This document shows positions 25,601 through 34,612 of a DNA stretch of 64,000 nt, one piece after another; the stretch's first letter is position 1; each line of letters starts with the position of its first letter. The position numbers and the translations under genes are program-made. The DNA is taken from contig JBBCIY010000002.1 of NCBI GenBank assembly GCA_037189645.1, positions 186,001-250,000 on the forward strand. The letters run 5' to 3'. Source of the stretch: Taishania sp037189645. Lineage in GTDB: Bacteria > Bacteroidota > Bacteroidia > Flavobacteriales_D > Crocinitomicaceae. The notes beneath the pieces were generated by a model that saw only the letters and a list, made by a program, of their open reading frames with translations, was not told the origin of the DNA and ran no database searches.

Positions 25601-26493
25601 CGATCGACTACACGATCATCAACCCGACAAACTGGACTTCTGACGCCCGTTTGAATACACTGATCGGACGTGTACTGCACAACTTTACGATCAAATCAAA
25701 CGACATTCTCGGAGCGTACAAGCGTAAGAAATTCCATATTTCAGTAGGGGATGAACTGCCTGCAGGAATCATTAAAATGGCAAAAGTTTATGTTGCTAAG
25801 AAACGTAAGCTGAAAGTCGGTGACAAGATGGCAGGTCGTCACGGTAACAAAGGGATCGTTGCGAATATCGTCCGTCAGGAAGATATGCCGTTCCTGGAAG
25901 ACGGAACACCTGTGGACATCGTGTTGAACCCGCTGGGGGTGCCTTCCCGTATGAACCTTGGACAGATTTATGAAACTGTTCTCGGCTGGGCAGGTGAGAA
26001 ACTGGGAGTGAAATTCGCAACTCCGATCTTCGATGGTGCTGAACCATCAGAGATTGATGAGTGGTGCGAAAAAGCGGGTATTCCGAAATCAGGTAAAACG
26101 TACCTGTATGACGGAGGCACCGGAGACCGTTTCCACCAACCTGCAACTGTAGGTGTGATCTATATGTTGAAACTGTCTCACATGGTTGATGACAAAATGC
26201 ATGCCCGTTCTATCGGTCCTTACTCGTTGATTACACAACAACCACTTGGAGGTAAGGCTCAGTTCGGAGGTCAGCGTTTTGGTGAGATGGAGGTTTGGGC
26301 ACTGGAAGCATTCGGTGCGGCGAACATCTTACAGGAAATATTGACAGTGAAGTCCGATGACGTGATGGGACGTGCAAAAGCGTACGAAGCGATCGTGAAA
26401 GGAGACAATATCCCTGAACCGGGAATCCCTGAATCATTCAATGTATTGTTACATGAATTGAGAGGATTGTGTCTGAACGTATCATTGGATTAA
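22681..26493 (+). CDS. rpoB: DNA-directed RNA polymerase subunit beta
   Basis: RpoB forms one pincer of RNA polymerase and much of the active-site channel. The product is about 1270 residues, with RSPGVFFGQS, the rifampicin region containing FFGTNQLSQFMDQTNPLSE and HKRRLSALGPGG, EGPNIGLI, GDKMAGRHGNKG and the C-terminal GGQRFGEMEVWALEA. No ATG exists between the upstream in-frame stop (22636) and the conserved N-terminus. The start must be TTG at 22681 (reading MATSNN, the better family match) or TTG at 22675. The rpoC gene follows after 26 bases. Confidence 0.95.
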   Translation: MATSNNISTRVNFASGKAQFDYPDFLDIQLKSFQEFFQLETTPENRESEGLFKVFAENFPITDTRNQFVLEFLDYFIDPPRYTIEECIERGLTYSVPLKAKLKLYCTDPEHEDFETIVQDVYLGTIPYMTPKGSFVVNGAERVIVSQLHRSPGVFFGQSRHANGAKLYSARVIPFKGSWIEFATDINNVMYAYIDRKKKLPVTTLFRAIGYESDKDILEIFGLADEVKVSKAALKKLIGRKLAARVLKSWIEDFVDEDTGEVVSIERNEVLLDRETVIEDEHVDLIIDAGVKTIILHKEDANSTDFTIIYNTLQKDTSNSEKEAVEHIYRQLRNAEPPDYETAKSVFEKLFFSDTRYDLGEVGRFRLNKKLGIDDSEESRVLTKGDIILIIKYLIELINSKADVDDIDHLSNRRVRTVGEQLYAQFGVGLARMARTIRERMNVRDNEVFTPIDLINAKTLSSVINSFFGTNQLSQFMDQTNPLSEVTHKRRLSALGPGGLSRDRAGFEVRDVHYTHYGRLCTIETPEGPNIGLISSLCVFAKVNKLGFIETPYRPVEKGVVNLKDEPIYLTAEEEDAKTIAQANAVVDDKGQFLTEFVKARYEGDFPLVNPDQLNLMDVGANQIASIAASSIPFLEHDDANRALMGSNMQRQAVPLLKPSSPIVGTGIERLVARDSRVLVNAEGSGVVTYVDANEIVITYDWTEDDKLVSFETEEKRYSLTKFQKTNQSTCINLKPIVKTGDRVEKGQVLCEGYATQQGELALGQNLKVAFMPWKGYNFEDAIVISEKVVRDDVFTSIHIDEYTLEVRDTKRGMEELTSDIPNVSEEATKDLDENGLIRIGAEIKEGDILIGKITPKGETDPSPEEKLLRAIFGDKAGDVKDASLKAGPSLRGVVIDKKLFSRAVKDRKAKAQDKPILESLDAEYDKDYAALKKQLVEKLLKIIGEEKSAGVFNNFREEIIKKGSKFTEKNLFAIDYTIINPTNWTSDARLNTLIGRVLHNFTIKSNDILGAYKRKKFHISVGDELPAGIIKMAKVYVAKKRKLKVGDKMAGRHGNKGIVANIVRQEDMPFLEDGTPVDIVLNPLGVPSRMNLGQIYETVLGWAGEKLGVKFATPIFDGAEPSEIDEWCEKAGIPKSGKTYLYDGGTGDRFHQPATVGVIYMLKLSHMVDDKMHARSIGPYSLITQQPLGGKAQFGGQRFGEMEVWALEAFGAANILQEILTVKSDDVMGRAKAYEAIVKGDNIPEPGIPESFNVLLHELRGLCLNVSLD

Positions 26494-26519
26494 TTTTGAA
26501 TTAAGAAACAAGCATTAAC

Positions 26520-29500
26520 ATGGCTTTTAGAAAAGAAACACCAAAAAAACAAAGCAGCTTCAACAAAATAACGATCTCGTTGGCTTCGCCGGAGGTAATT
26601 TTGGAGCAATCCAGCGGAGAAGTGTTAAAGCCGGAAACGATTAACTATCGTACATATAAGCCGGAACGCGATGGTCTTTTCTGTGAACGAATCTTCGGAC
26701 CGGTAAAAGACTACGAATGTCACTGTGGAAAATACAAAAGAATCCGCTACAAAGGAATCGTTTGTGACCGTTGTGGTGTTGAAGTAACGGAGAAAAAAGT
26801 ACGCCGTGAGCGCATGGGACACATTTCTTTGGTTGTTCCTGTTGCCCACATCTGGTACTTCCGTTCGCTTCCGAATAAGATCGGTTACCTGTTGGGATTG
26901 CCGACTAAGAAGCTGGATCAGATCATCTACTATGAGCGTTATGTGGTTATCCAGCCGGGAATCGCTTCATCTGTGGATGGTTCGGTTTTGAACAAAATGG
27001 ATTTCTTAACGGAAGAAGAATACCTGGACATTCTGGATTCTTTGCCGAAAGAAAATCAATACCTGGAAGACACGGATCCGAATAAGTTCATCGCGAAAAT
27101 GGGTGCTGAGGCACTGTACGATTTGCTGAGAACACTGGATCTGGAGCAAACTTCCTACGATTTACGTCACCAGGCGAATACAGAGACTTCGGTTCAGAGA
27201 AAACACGAAGCACTGAAACGTCTGCAGGTCGTTGAATCCATGCGTGAGTCCCAGGAGCGTATTGAAAACCGCCCTGAATGGATGATCGTGAAAGTAGTTC
27301 CGGTTATTCCGCCTGAATTGCGTCCGTTGGTTCCGCTGGACGGAGGTCGTTTCGCGACTTCTGACCTGAACGATTTGTACCGTCGTGTGATCATCCGCAA
27401 CAACCGTTTGAAGCGTCTGATCGAAATCAAAGCGCCGGAAGTGATCCTGCGTAACGAAAAACGGATGTTGCAGGAAGCAGTGGATTCATTGTTCGACAAC
27501 TCACGTAAATCTTCAGCAGTTAAGACAGAATCAAACAGACCGTTGAAGTCGCTTTCCGATTCATTGAAAGGTAAGCAAGGTCGTTTCCGTCAGAACTTGC
27601 TGGGTAAACGTGTGGATTATTCCGCTCGTTCGGTGATTGTCGTTGGACCGACATTGAAATTGCATGAATGTGGTCTTCCGAAAGACATGGCTGCTGAGCT
27701 TTACAAGCCGTTCATTATCCGTAAGATGATCGAACGTGGAATTGTGAAAACAGTTAAATCTGCGAAGAAGATCGTTGACAGAAAAGAACCTGTGGTTTGG
27801 GATATCCTGGAAAATGTATTGAAAGGACACCCTGTATTGCTGAACCGTGCTCCTACGTTGCACCGTCTGGGAATCCAGTCATTCCAGCCAAAACTGATCG
27901 AAGGAAAAGCGATCCGTCTGCACCCGTTGGTAACGACGGCATTCAACGCCGATTTCGACGGTGACCAGATGGCGGTTCACTTGCCATTGGGTAATGCTGC
28001 TATCCTGGAAGCACAATTACTGATGCTTGCTTCTCACAATATCCTGAACCCTGCGAATGGTGCCCCGATTGCGGTACCTTCACAAGACATGGTCCTGGGG
28101 CTTTACTACATTACAAAAGGTAAACGCTCTACGGAAACGGAAAAAGTCAAAGGAGAAGGAGGAACATTCTATTCTGCGGAGGAAGTGATCATTGCATACA
28201 ACGAAGGAAAATTAGACCTTCATGCATACATCAAAACGAAAGACTACGATCTGAATGCAGATGGAGAACCTGAGCTGATGATGATCGAAACGACTTGCGG
28301 ACGTGTATTGTTTAATCAGGTTGTACCTCGTGAAGCAGGATTTATCAATGACGTAATGACGAAAAAAGCATTGCGTGATATCATCGGACACGTATTGAAA
28401 GTTTCCGGTACTTCACGCGCTGCCAAATTCCTGGATGATATCAAAGAATTAGGGTATGACATGGCATTCAAAGGAGGCCTTTCATTCAACCTGGATGACA
28501 TCATCATTCCGAAAGAAAAAGTGAAGCTGGTTGAAAAAGCGGAAGAAGACGTGAAGGAAGTAATGATGAACTACAACATGGGTCTTATTACGAACAACGA
28601 GCGTTACAACCAGATCATCGATATCTGGACACATACCAACTCCAGGCTGACACAAACATTGATGGACCAGCTGAAAAATGACCGTCAGGGATTCAACTCG
28701 ATCTACATGATGTACGATTCAGGAGCCCGTGGTTCAAAAGAGCAGATCCGTCAGCTGTCAGGTATGCGTGGATTGATGGCGAAACCGCAGAAATCCGGTG
28801 CTACCAGCCAGGAAATTATCGAAAACCCGATTCTTTCCAACTTTAAAGAAGGGCTTTCGATCCTGGAGTACTTCATCTCTACGCACGGTGCACGTAAAGG
28901 TCTTGCCGATACAGCCTTGAAAACGGCCGATGCGGGTTACCTGACCCGTCGTTTGGTGGATGTTGCACAGGACGTTGTGATCAATGCGGACGATTGTGGT
29001 ACACTGAGAGGATTGCATGCAACCGCATTGCGTAAAAATGACGAGATTGTTGAACCATTGTACGATCGTATCTTAGGCCGTACTTCCGTTCATGATGTAT
29101 ATGTACCTGATACAGATCAGTTGATTGTAGCCGCAGGGGAATTGATTTCCGAAGATGTAGCCGCAGCAATTGATAATGCAGGAATCGAAGAAGTAGAGAT
29201 CCGTTCAGTACTGACCTGTGAAATGAGAAGAGGTGTATGTGCGAAATGTTACGGACGCAACCTTTCTACTCACCGTCTGGCTCAGCACGGAGACGCGGTT
29301 GGTGTCGTTGCGGCTCAGTCCATCGGGGAACCGGGTACACAGCTGACGCTTCGTACGTTCCACGTAGGGGGTACTGCATCGAACATTGCTGACGAATCAG
29401 ATCTGAAAGCTAAGATTTCCGGTAAACTGGAAATTGATGAGTTGAGAACAATTACTTCGAAAGATGCCAACGGCAATAAAGTTGAAATCGTTGTAGGACG

Positions 29501-30809
29501 TTCGGCTGAATTGAGAATCGTTGACGAAAAGACAGGAGTTGTTGCGATGCACGCGAACATCCCTTACGGATCCGAAATGAAAGTTGAAAACAACACGAAG
29601 GTGAAGAAAGGAGATGTGATCTGTAAGTGGGACCCGTATAATGCGGTGATCATTTCGGAAGTTGCAGGTAAGGTTGTATTTGACAATATCCAGGAAGGTG
29701 TTACTTACCGTGAAGAAGTCGATGAACAGACAGGATTTACGGAAAAAGTGATCACTGAATCCCGTGACAAGAAGAAGAACCCTGCAATCCATATCATTGA
29801 TGCCAAGACAAAAGAGGTATTGAGAGAATACTCGCTGCCGGTTGATGCTCACATTTCCATTAAAGAAGGAGACATCATCGAAGCAGGTAAAACGTTGGTT
29901 AAAATCCCTCGTAAGGCTGGTAAGACAGGGGATATCACCGGAGGTCTTCCACGTGTAACCGAATTATTCGAAGCGCGTAACCCGTCTAACCCTGCAATTG
30001 TAGCAGAAATTGATGGTATCGCTGAATACGGGAAAGTGAAGAGAGGTAACCGTGAGATTTCCATTACATCCAAGTCCGGAGAAGTACGTAAGTACCTGGT
30101 GCCGCTTTCCAAGCACATCCTTGTACAGGAAAACGACTTCGTACGTGCGGGGCAGCCGTTGTCTGACGGAGCAATTACTCCGAACGACATCCTGAACATC
30201 CAGGGACCAACGAAAGTACAGGAATACCTGGTGAACGAGATCCAGGAGGTTTACCGTTTGCAAGGGGTAAAAATTAACGACAAGCATTTCGAGGTGATCG
30301 TACGCCAGATGATGCTGAAAGCGGAGATTGTTGATGCAGGAGATACACGTTTCCTGGAAGGACAATCCATCCACAAAGCAGACATCATGGAAGAAAACGA
30401 TGCGATCTACGGTAAGAAAGTAGTTGTTGACTCAGGAGATTCTACGGAATTGAAAGCAGGACAGATTGTTTCTGCACGTAAGTTGAGAGACGAGAACTCG
30501 CAACTGAAACGTACAGACAAGAAACTGGTGGAAGCCAGAGATGCTGTTCCGGCTACGTCTACTCCATTGCTTCAGGGGATTACAAGAGCTTCACTTCAGA
30601 CACAATCGTTTATTTCCGCGGCATCGTTCCAGGAAACGACGAAAGTATTGAACGAAGCTGCTGTAGCCGGTAAAGAAGACCACTTGTTAGGATTGAAAGA
30701 GAACGTTATCGTTGGGCACTTGATCCCTGCAGGTACCGGAGTACGCAAATTCCAGAAAATGGTTGTTGCAGACAAAGAACAATACGAAGAATTAGTAGAA
30801 AGAAAATAA
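26520..30809 (+). CDS. rpoC: DNA-directed RNA polymerase subunit beta'
   Basis: RpoC carries the catalytic Mg site. The 1429-residue protein has the N-terminal zinc ribbon (CHCGKYKR...CDRCGVEV), the catalytic NADFDGD loop, the trigger-loop region (LKTADAGYLTRRLVD), the second zinc site (CEMRRGVCAKCYGRNL) and the C-terminal AATGVRKF-like GTGVRKFQ end. The length is typical of Bacteroidota, which carry inserts in the second half. It is the last gene of the block and is followed by a strong terminator. Confidence 0.98.
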   Translation: MAFRKETPKKQSSFNKITISLASPEVILEQSSGEVLKPETINYRTYKPERDGLFCERIFGPVKDYECHCGKYKRIRYKGIVCDRCGVEVTEKKVRRERMGHISLVVPVAHIWYFRSLPNKIGYLLGLPTKKLDQIIYYERYVVIQPGIASSVDGSVLNKMDFLTEEEYLDILDSLPKENQYLEDTDPNKFIAKMGAEALYDLLRTLDLEQTSYDLRHQANTETSVQRKHEALKRLQVVESMRESQERIENRPEWMIVKVVPVIPPELRPLVPLDGGRFATSDLNDLYRRVIIRNNRLKRLIEIKAPEVILRNEKRMLQEAVDSLFDNSRKSSAVKTESNRPLKSLSDSLKGKQGRFRQNLLGKRVDYSARSVIVVGPTLKLHECGLPKDMAAELYKPFIIRKMIERGIVKTVKSAKKIVDRKEPVVWDILENVLKGHPVLLNRAPTLHRLGIQSFQPKLIEGKAIRLHPLVTTAFNADFDGDQMAVHLPLGNAAILEAQLLMLASHNILNPANGAPIAVPSQDMVLGLYYITKGKRSTETEKVKGEGGTFYSAEEVIIAYNEGKLDLHAYIKTKDYDLNADGEPELMMIETTCGRVLFNQVVPREAGFINDVMTKKALRDIIGHVLKVSGTSRAAKFLDDIKELGYDMAFKGGLSFNLDDIIIPKEKVKLVEKAEEDVKEVMMNYNMGLITNNERYNQIIDIWTHTNSRLTQTLMDQLKNDRQGFNSIYMMYDSGARGSKEQIRQLSGMRGLMAKPQKSGATSQEIIENPILSNFKEGLSILEYFISTHGARKGLADTALKTADAGYLTRRLVDVAQDVVINADDCGTLRGLHATALRKNDEIVEPLYDRILGRTSVHDVYVPDTDQLIVAAGELISEDVAAAIDNAGIEEVEIRSVLTCEMRRGVCAKCYGRNLSTHRLAQHGDAVGVVAAQSIGEPGTQLTLRTFHVGGTASNIADESDLKAKISGKLEIDELRTITSKDANGNKVEIVVGRSAELRIVDEKTGVVAMHANIPYGSEMKVENNTKVKKGDVICKWDPYNAVIISEVAGKVVFDNIQEGVTYREEVDEQTGFTEKVITESRDKKKNPAIHIIDAKTKEVLREYSLPVDAHISIKEGDIIEAGKTLVKIPRKAGKTGDITGGLPRVTELFEARNPSNPAIVAEIDGIAEYGKVKRGNREISITSKSGEVRKYLVPLSKHILVQENDFVRAGQPLSDGAITPNDILNIQGPTKVQEYLVNEIQEVYRLQGVKINDKHFEVIVRQMMLKAEIVDAGDTRFLEGQSIHKADIMEENDAIYGKKVVVDSGDSTELKAGQIVSARKLRDENSQLKRTDKKLVEARDAVPATSTPLLQGITRASLQTQSFISAASFQETTKVLNEAAVAGKEDHLLGLKENVIVGHLIPAGTGVRKFQKMVVADKEQYEELVERK

Positions 30810-30829
30810 TTTTTCGTTAAGATAAACAG

Positions 30830-30862
30830 AAAGGCATTCATCAGTTGGTGAATGCCTTTTTT
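30830..30862 (+). terminator. intrinsic terminator after rpoC
   Basis: AAAGGCATTCA at 30830-30840 pairs perfectly with TGAATGCCTTT at 30849-30859 around an eight-base loop and continues into T residues. It closes the tRNA-tuf-rpoC block. Confidence 0.9.
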
Positions 30863-30923
30863 GTTTTTTAAATGGCAAAAAATAACGAACACTTCACATG
30901 CGGTTCAATGATTGGGAAATTTT

Positions 30924-31850
30924 CTACAAATTCAACTTCTTCCTGATCCCTTCCGACCGGATAACCAGGTACACACCGATAAAGATGACAGACATCCATA
31001 GAATTTTTGAAACCGTAATGGATTTAGTATAGTCCCCTGATAAACCGATCGCATGGAATAAATAGGCGAAAACGATTACCAGGACAGGTTGAAGGTAAAT
31101 GTATGTACTTGTAACAGTTGCACTGACAAATTTCATTGCATACATTGTCAACAGGTAAGTAAAGAAAGTTACGCCAACTACAACGTAAACAATACGCATC
31201 CACACATCAAACGGAATGACTGAAAAATCAATCGTTGAAAAATCCCGCAATGTCTGGGGAAATAAAAAGACATACATTGCCCCGAATGTAAATACGTAAG
31301 TGGTTACCGTTAAGGCGGAGTATTTTTGCATCAGAGGCTTTACCAGGATCAGGTAAATGGCATAGCTCAGCGCATTGATGAATAGCAGCACATCGCCGGT
31401 TAACGTGCTCCCGTCACTGCCGTTGGACTGTAAAGCCAGGAACACAGCCCCGGTCGCACCGGTCAGGATCCCGGCGATTTTTACGGAATTAAGTGTTTCC
31501 CGGAGGATAATGAAAGCCATAATGGCTACCATGATCGGATTGAGCGTCATAATGATCCCCGAATTGATGGCGGAAGACTGGTTCAATCCGTGGAAGAAAC
31601 ACAATTGATTGACAGCAACGCCAAAGATGCCGCAAATTGCCAGTTTCAGCAGGTCTTTCCTGGCGACCTTTTCCCGCCTGACAAATAATGAAACCAGCCA
31701 GAACAGGAATGCGGCACCGATGACCCGGAACGCGATAAAAACGTTCGGAGTGAGGTAACCGGGCATGACGTCTTTTGCAATGATATTATTGGCCCCGTAA
31801 AGCGCGTTGACAAAAAACAGGGCAAGGTGGGCTTTGGCCGGATTCCCCAT
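30924..31850 (-). CDS. EamA/DMT family transporter
   Basis: This is a 308-residue inner-membrane protein with ten hydrophobic segments in two EamA repeats. The first begins LALFFVNALYGANNII and the second LLFINALSYAIYLILVKPL. EamA proteins move small metabolites such as amino acids or purines, usually outward; the substrate here cannot be predicted. The start is one base past the stop of the Spx-like gene, so the three minus-strand genes from DUF2079 onward appear to be one unit. Confidence 0.88.
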   Translation of the reverse strand: MGNPAKAHLALFFVNALYGANNIIAKDVMPGYLTPNVFIAFRVIGAAFLFWLVSLFVRREKVARKDLLKLAICGIFGVAVNQLCFFHGLNQSSAINSGIIMTLNPIMVAIMAFIILRETLNSVKIAGILTGATGAVFLALQSNGSDGSTLTGDVLLFINALSYAIYLILVKPLMQKYSALTVTTYVFTFGAMYVFLFPQTLRDFSTIDFSVIPFDVWMRIVYVVVGVTFFTYLLTMYAMKFVSATVTSTYIYLQPVLVIVFAYLFHAIGLSGDYTKSITVSKILWMSVIFIGVYLVIRSEGIRKKLNL

Positions 31851-31851
31851 T

Positions 31852-32202
31852 TTAACTGTTCAGCGATTGCTTTGCCCGCTCTACAACGTCTTTCGCATTG
31901 CCGATGAATGTCGCTTCTCCGTTGATAATAAACGGGCGTTTCAGGAATGTATATTCTTCCAGCATCCATTTGCGGTAATCGTCTTCGGACAAGTTTTTGT
32001 CTTTTAACCCCAGCTCTTTGTACTTGGTTGCTTTCTTAGAAAACAGCGCTTCGTATGAACCTTCTTTTTCAGCCAGCCAGTCCAGTGTTCCGGCGTCGAT
32101 GTTTTGCTCTTTGATGTTGATCAGCTCAAAACCTTCTGTATTAAGTTCTTTTAAGATCCGTTGATTCGTCGAGCACGTTTTTAAGTGATAAATGCGTTTC
32201 AT
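31852..32202 (-). CDS. Spx/ArsC family protein
   Basis: This 116-residue thioredoxin-fold protein resembles arsenate reductase-like Spx/YffB proteins. It starts RIYHLKTCSTNQRIL with the single reactive-type cysteine C10. It also has the helical LKDKNLSEDDYRKWMLEE and the terminal block RPFIINGEATFIGN, where the family usually reads RPxI..G....G. Only C10 is near the active site, so a CxxC redox switch is absent. Arsenate reduction, glutathione-type chemistry or an unknown regulatory role are all possible. The gene overlaps the DUF2079 stop by four bases. Confidence 0.8.
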   Translation of the reverse strand: MKRIYHLKTCSTNQRILKELNTEGFELINIKEQNIDAGTLDWLAEKEGSYEALFSKKATKYKELGLKDKNLSEDDYRKWMLEEYTFLKRPFIINGEATFIGNAKDVVERAKQSLNS

Positions 32203-33668
32203 TTTTTTCGTTTTAATAAGACCAGTTCCTTTGTATCATGTATCTTTTCCCAGCCGGGGGCGTGGCGCAAGCTGTCTGTTATGCGGTCAAATGCCTCCCG
32301 GGAAGCGGGATAGGGATTATCTACAGGCGAAAATAGCACATATTCCGCATTTCCGATGTGCGGAAAGGTATAAATCGTATCTCTCAGAGCGAGGTGAGGA
32401 ACAAATGGCGACTGGGCGCTGACTGTCACGTCACCAGGAATTTTTTTCAGCACCCGGCGGGCTTCCTGTATTGAAAATTCACGGTTGTAATGCGCCTTTT
32501 TATAGATCCGGATACGTGCCTTTTCAACATAAGAATAAGTGTTGTCCATTACACGGACCGCAAAGACAACTGATAAAAAGACCATCAGCACAGCAATGTA
32601 TTCTCTCCGTTTTGCCTGCTTGATTTCCCGGATCACATCAAACGTGGCAATGGTGAGGACCGGGGCAAACTCGATGGCATATTGTCCCTGGACTCCCCAT
32701 ATACCGGGAACATTATTGTACAGCTTCTGCCCTAAAACAGGGATCAGCATCAGCAGGTAAACGGGCTTCCGGATCATCAGGCATCCAAGGACACCAATAA
32801 AGATCCATAATTCCGCCTTGACGTAATCATACATCGGATCTCCGTTGTGATTGATGAACAGCAGGCGAAATGATTCAACAGGATGGTTGATTAAATAAGC
32901 TATTGATGTGCGGACGTCTGTCCCGAGTACAGCGTAATTAAAATGATGGTATTGCCCGGAGTTGGACAATAAAGGCATTACATAGCCGAAAATAACGACA
33001 AAGTAAACAAGTGACAGGAGGCTCATCAACAACGCTTGTCTCACTGCCTGCTTATCTTTTCTGTAAAGCCAGGCTATTCCTGCGCAAACGAACAGCATCC
33101 ACAAGGACATGTTTTCTTTGGCGATCAGGATCAATACCAGGAAAAACCAGGCCTGCTTCCAACGTCTGTTCTGAAAGGACAGAAAAAGCCAGGGGACAAA
33201 CATGGAGGCAACAGTGCTGCTGTGGTAATCGAAGGCCAGTGAAGCAACGTTTGCAAAGAAAAACAGGAAGTAGAGGAGCGCGTAATACTTTATCCTGGAG
33301 GATGGAAACCATTGAGCAACGAGTCTGTAAATTCCGGTGGCTCCAAACAGCAGGGAGGCAATTTGGACAACCAGTAAGGTATAACTCCCGAAAAGGTAGC
33401 TCAGAGGAGAAAGAAGCGGAAGATACAGATCGAAATGGTCTGCCAGCAGGTTTTCAGGTGTTTCTTTGAATGTCAGGCTGTCATTGAACTGGAAATGGGC
33501 GTAATCATACAGGGCATTTGTGTACAACCCGAGGTCAAGCGCGTAAGTGCGGAAACAATAATGATTCACCAAGGATATTAATCCATACCAGGTACATGCA
33601 GCAACCAAGCTCCACACTAAGAATTTGTTGTCAGAATAGACCTTTAGCATTTTTTTCGCTGCCGCCAT
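32199..33668 (-). CDS. DUF2079 family membrane protein
   Basis: This 489-residue polytopic protein starts with a basic segment and has about ten hydrophobic helices. The N-terminal half contains YALDLGLYTNALYDYAHF and NLLADHFDLYLPLLSPLSYLFG. This resembles DUF2079 proteins and the GT-C glycosyltransferase-like pattern of an acidic pair (DHFD) in the first periplasmic loop. A soluble C-terminal tail follows at about 390-489. GT-C enzymes transfer sugars from lipid carriers on the periplasmic side, but no donor or acceptor can be inferred. An internal ATG seven codons in is an alternative start. Confidence 0.75.
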   Translation of the reverse strand: MAAAKKMLKVYSDNKFLVWSLVAACTWYGLISLVNHYCFRTYALDLGLYTNALYDYAHFQFNDSLTFKETPENLLADHFDLYLPLLSPLSYLFGSYTLLVVQIASLLFGATGIYRLVAQWFPSSRIKYYALLYFLFFFANVASLAFDYHSSTVASMFVPWLFLSFQNRRWKQAWFFLVLILIAKENMSLWMLFVCAGIAWLYRKDKQAVRQALLMSLLSLVYFVVIFGYVMPLLSNSGQYHHFNYAVLGTDVRTSIAYLINHPVESFRLLFINHNGDPMYDYVKAELWIFIGVLGCLMIRKPVYLLMLIPVLGQKLYNNVPGIWGVQGQYAIEFAPVLTIATFDVIREIKQAKRREYIAVLMVFLSVVFAVRVMDNTYSYVEKARIRIYKKAHYNREFSIQEARRVLKKIPGDVTVSAQSPFVPHLALRDTIYTFPHIGNAEYVLFSPVDNPYPASREAFDRITDSLRHAPGWEKIHDTKELVLLKRKK

Positions 33669-33712
33669 TCCAAAGAAATTTCAGCCTGCTTGAGCGCGAG
33701 CTGTTCCATTAA

Positions 33713-34612
33713 TTAATGGTTTTTCATGGTATTCTTATCCTGGTCGTTTACATCGGCAGCCGGGCATCCTTTGTTTTTCTTCTGGAACAAGTACGTCCAC
33801 TTGATCTTTGCCAGCATCGGGTAATAGTTGGAATCGAACCATTTGAAATCGGAAGCCCCTTTTCTCCATTCATGAATGCCGAAAATCGGAACCTGGACGG
33901 ATGGGATCAGCATGCTTCTCCTGCTCAGGCGGATTCCGAATCCCAGCTCATAGTGAACGTGTGCCATGAACGGGTGATGGAAGTAATGCCTGCCGGGTAT
34001 AGTTTGCTCTACCTGGGCGGTATATCCTGTCGCGTCATCACGTTTGAAGCTGAAATCCAGGTTGATCCCGAAACCGTTGTCAATGAAGTATTTCTCCCCG
34101 ATGTAAAAGTTCTTATGGACCGTAAACCTGGCAGATGCGAATAAATTGTTGAATTTCCCGGTGTATTCATCCGTTCCGACAAGGCTGTGAGTCACGGGAT
34201 CTAACTGATCAATGCGTGTTGTTTCCTGTCCTCTCAGCATTTTTATGCCAATTCCCCAATCGACGTATGAAATAAAAATGTATTTCAGCTTTTGGGACAG
34301 CTTGGAGCGTTTCTGCGGGTAATGGATCATGCCTACTTCTGCGAAGATCCCCGGCAGGCCGATGGGTGTTGTGGTCAAATCGTACGGTCGCCCCATGGTA
34401 TGATAAGAGGTTGTGACCGGGATTTTGCGGGTAGGGATCGTGAAAGTAGGGCCGACGGATACCTGGAGCCCGAACGGACGGTATTCGTTAAAATCTGCCG
34501 CGCCTCCGAAAAAATCTTTTTTCCCTTTCCCTTTTCCGGGAACCATGCTGCGTTGTGCAAAGCTGAATTGGACCAACCCTGCTACCAGCAAAAAACTGAG
34601 CATTGTTTTCAT
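33713..34612 (-). CDS. putative outer-membrane beta-barrel protein
   Basis: The 299-residue protein has a clear Sec signal (MKTMLSFLLVAGLVQFSFA, cut before QRS). The mature part has alternating strands with aromatic ends (LQVSVGPTFTIPT, FASARFTVHKNFYIGEKYFI, MAHVHYELGFGIRLS, MLAKIKWTYLF), as in small outer-membrane barrels. I do not recognise a named family. The start overlaps the kmo stop by four bases, so it is translationally coupled to kmo although no functional link is evident. The C-terminus has a hydrophilic tail (NDQDKNTMKNH) rather than a terminal Phe. Confidence 0.65.
   Translation of the reverse strand: MKTMLSFLLVAGLVQFSFAQRSMVPGKGKGKKDFFGGAADFNEYRPFGLQVSVGPTFTIPTRKIPVTTSYHTMGRPYDLTTTPIGLPGIFAEVGMIHYPQKRSKLSQKLKYIFISYVDWGIGIKMLRGQETTRIDQLDPVTHSLVGTDEYTGKFNNLFASARFTVHKNFYIGEKYFIDNGFGINLDFSFKRDDATGYTAQVEQTIPGRHYFHHPFMAHVHYELGFGIRLSRRSMLIPSVQVPIFGIHEWRKGASDFKWFDSNYYPMLAKIKWTYLFQKKNKGCPAADVNDQDKNTMKNH

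Noticed and set aside
33706..33719. 14-base palindrome CCATTAATTAATGG
   Set aside because: It covers the stop of the barrel gene in an AT-rich spot and has no clear regulatory context; chance is adequate.
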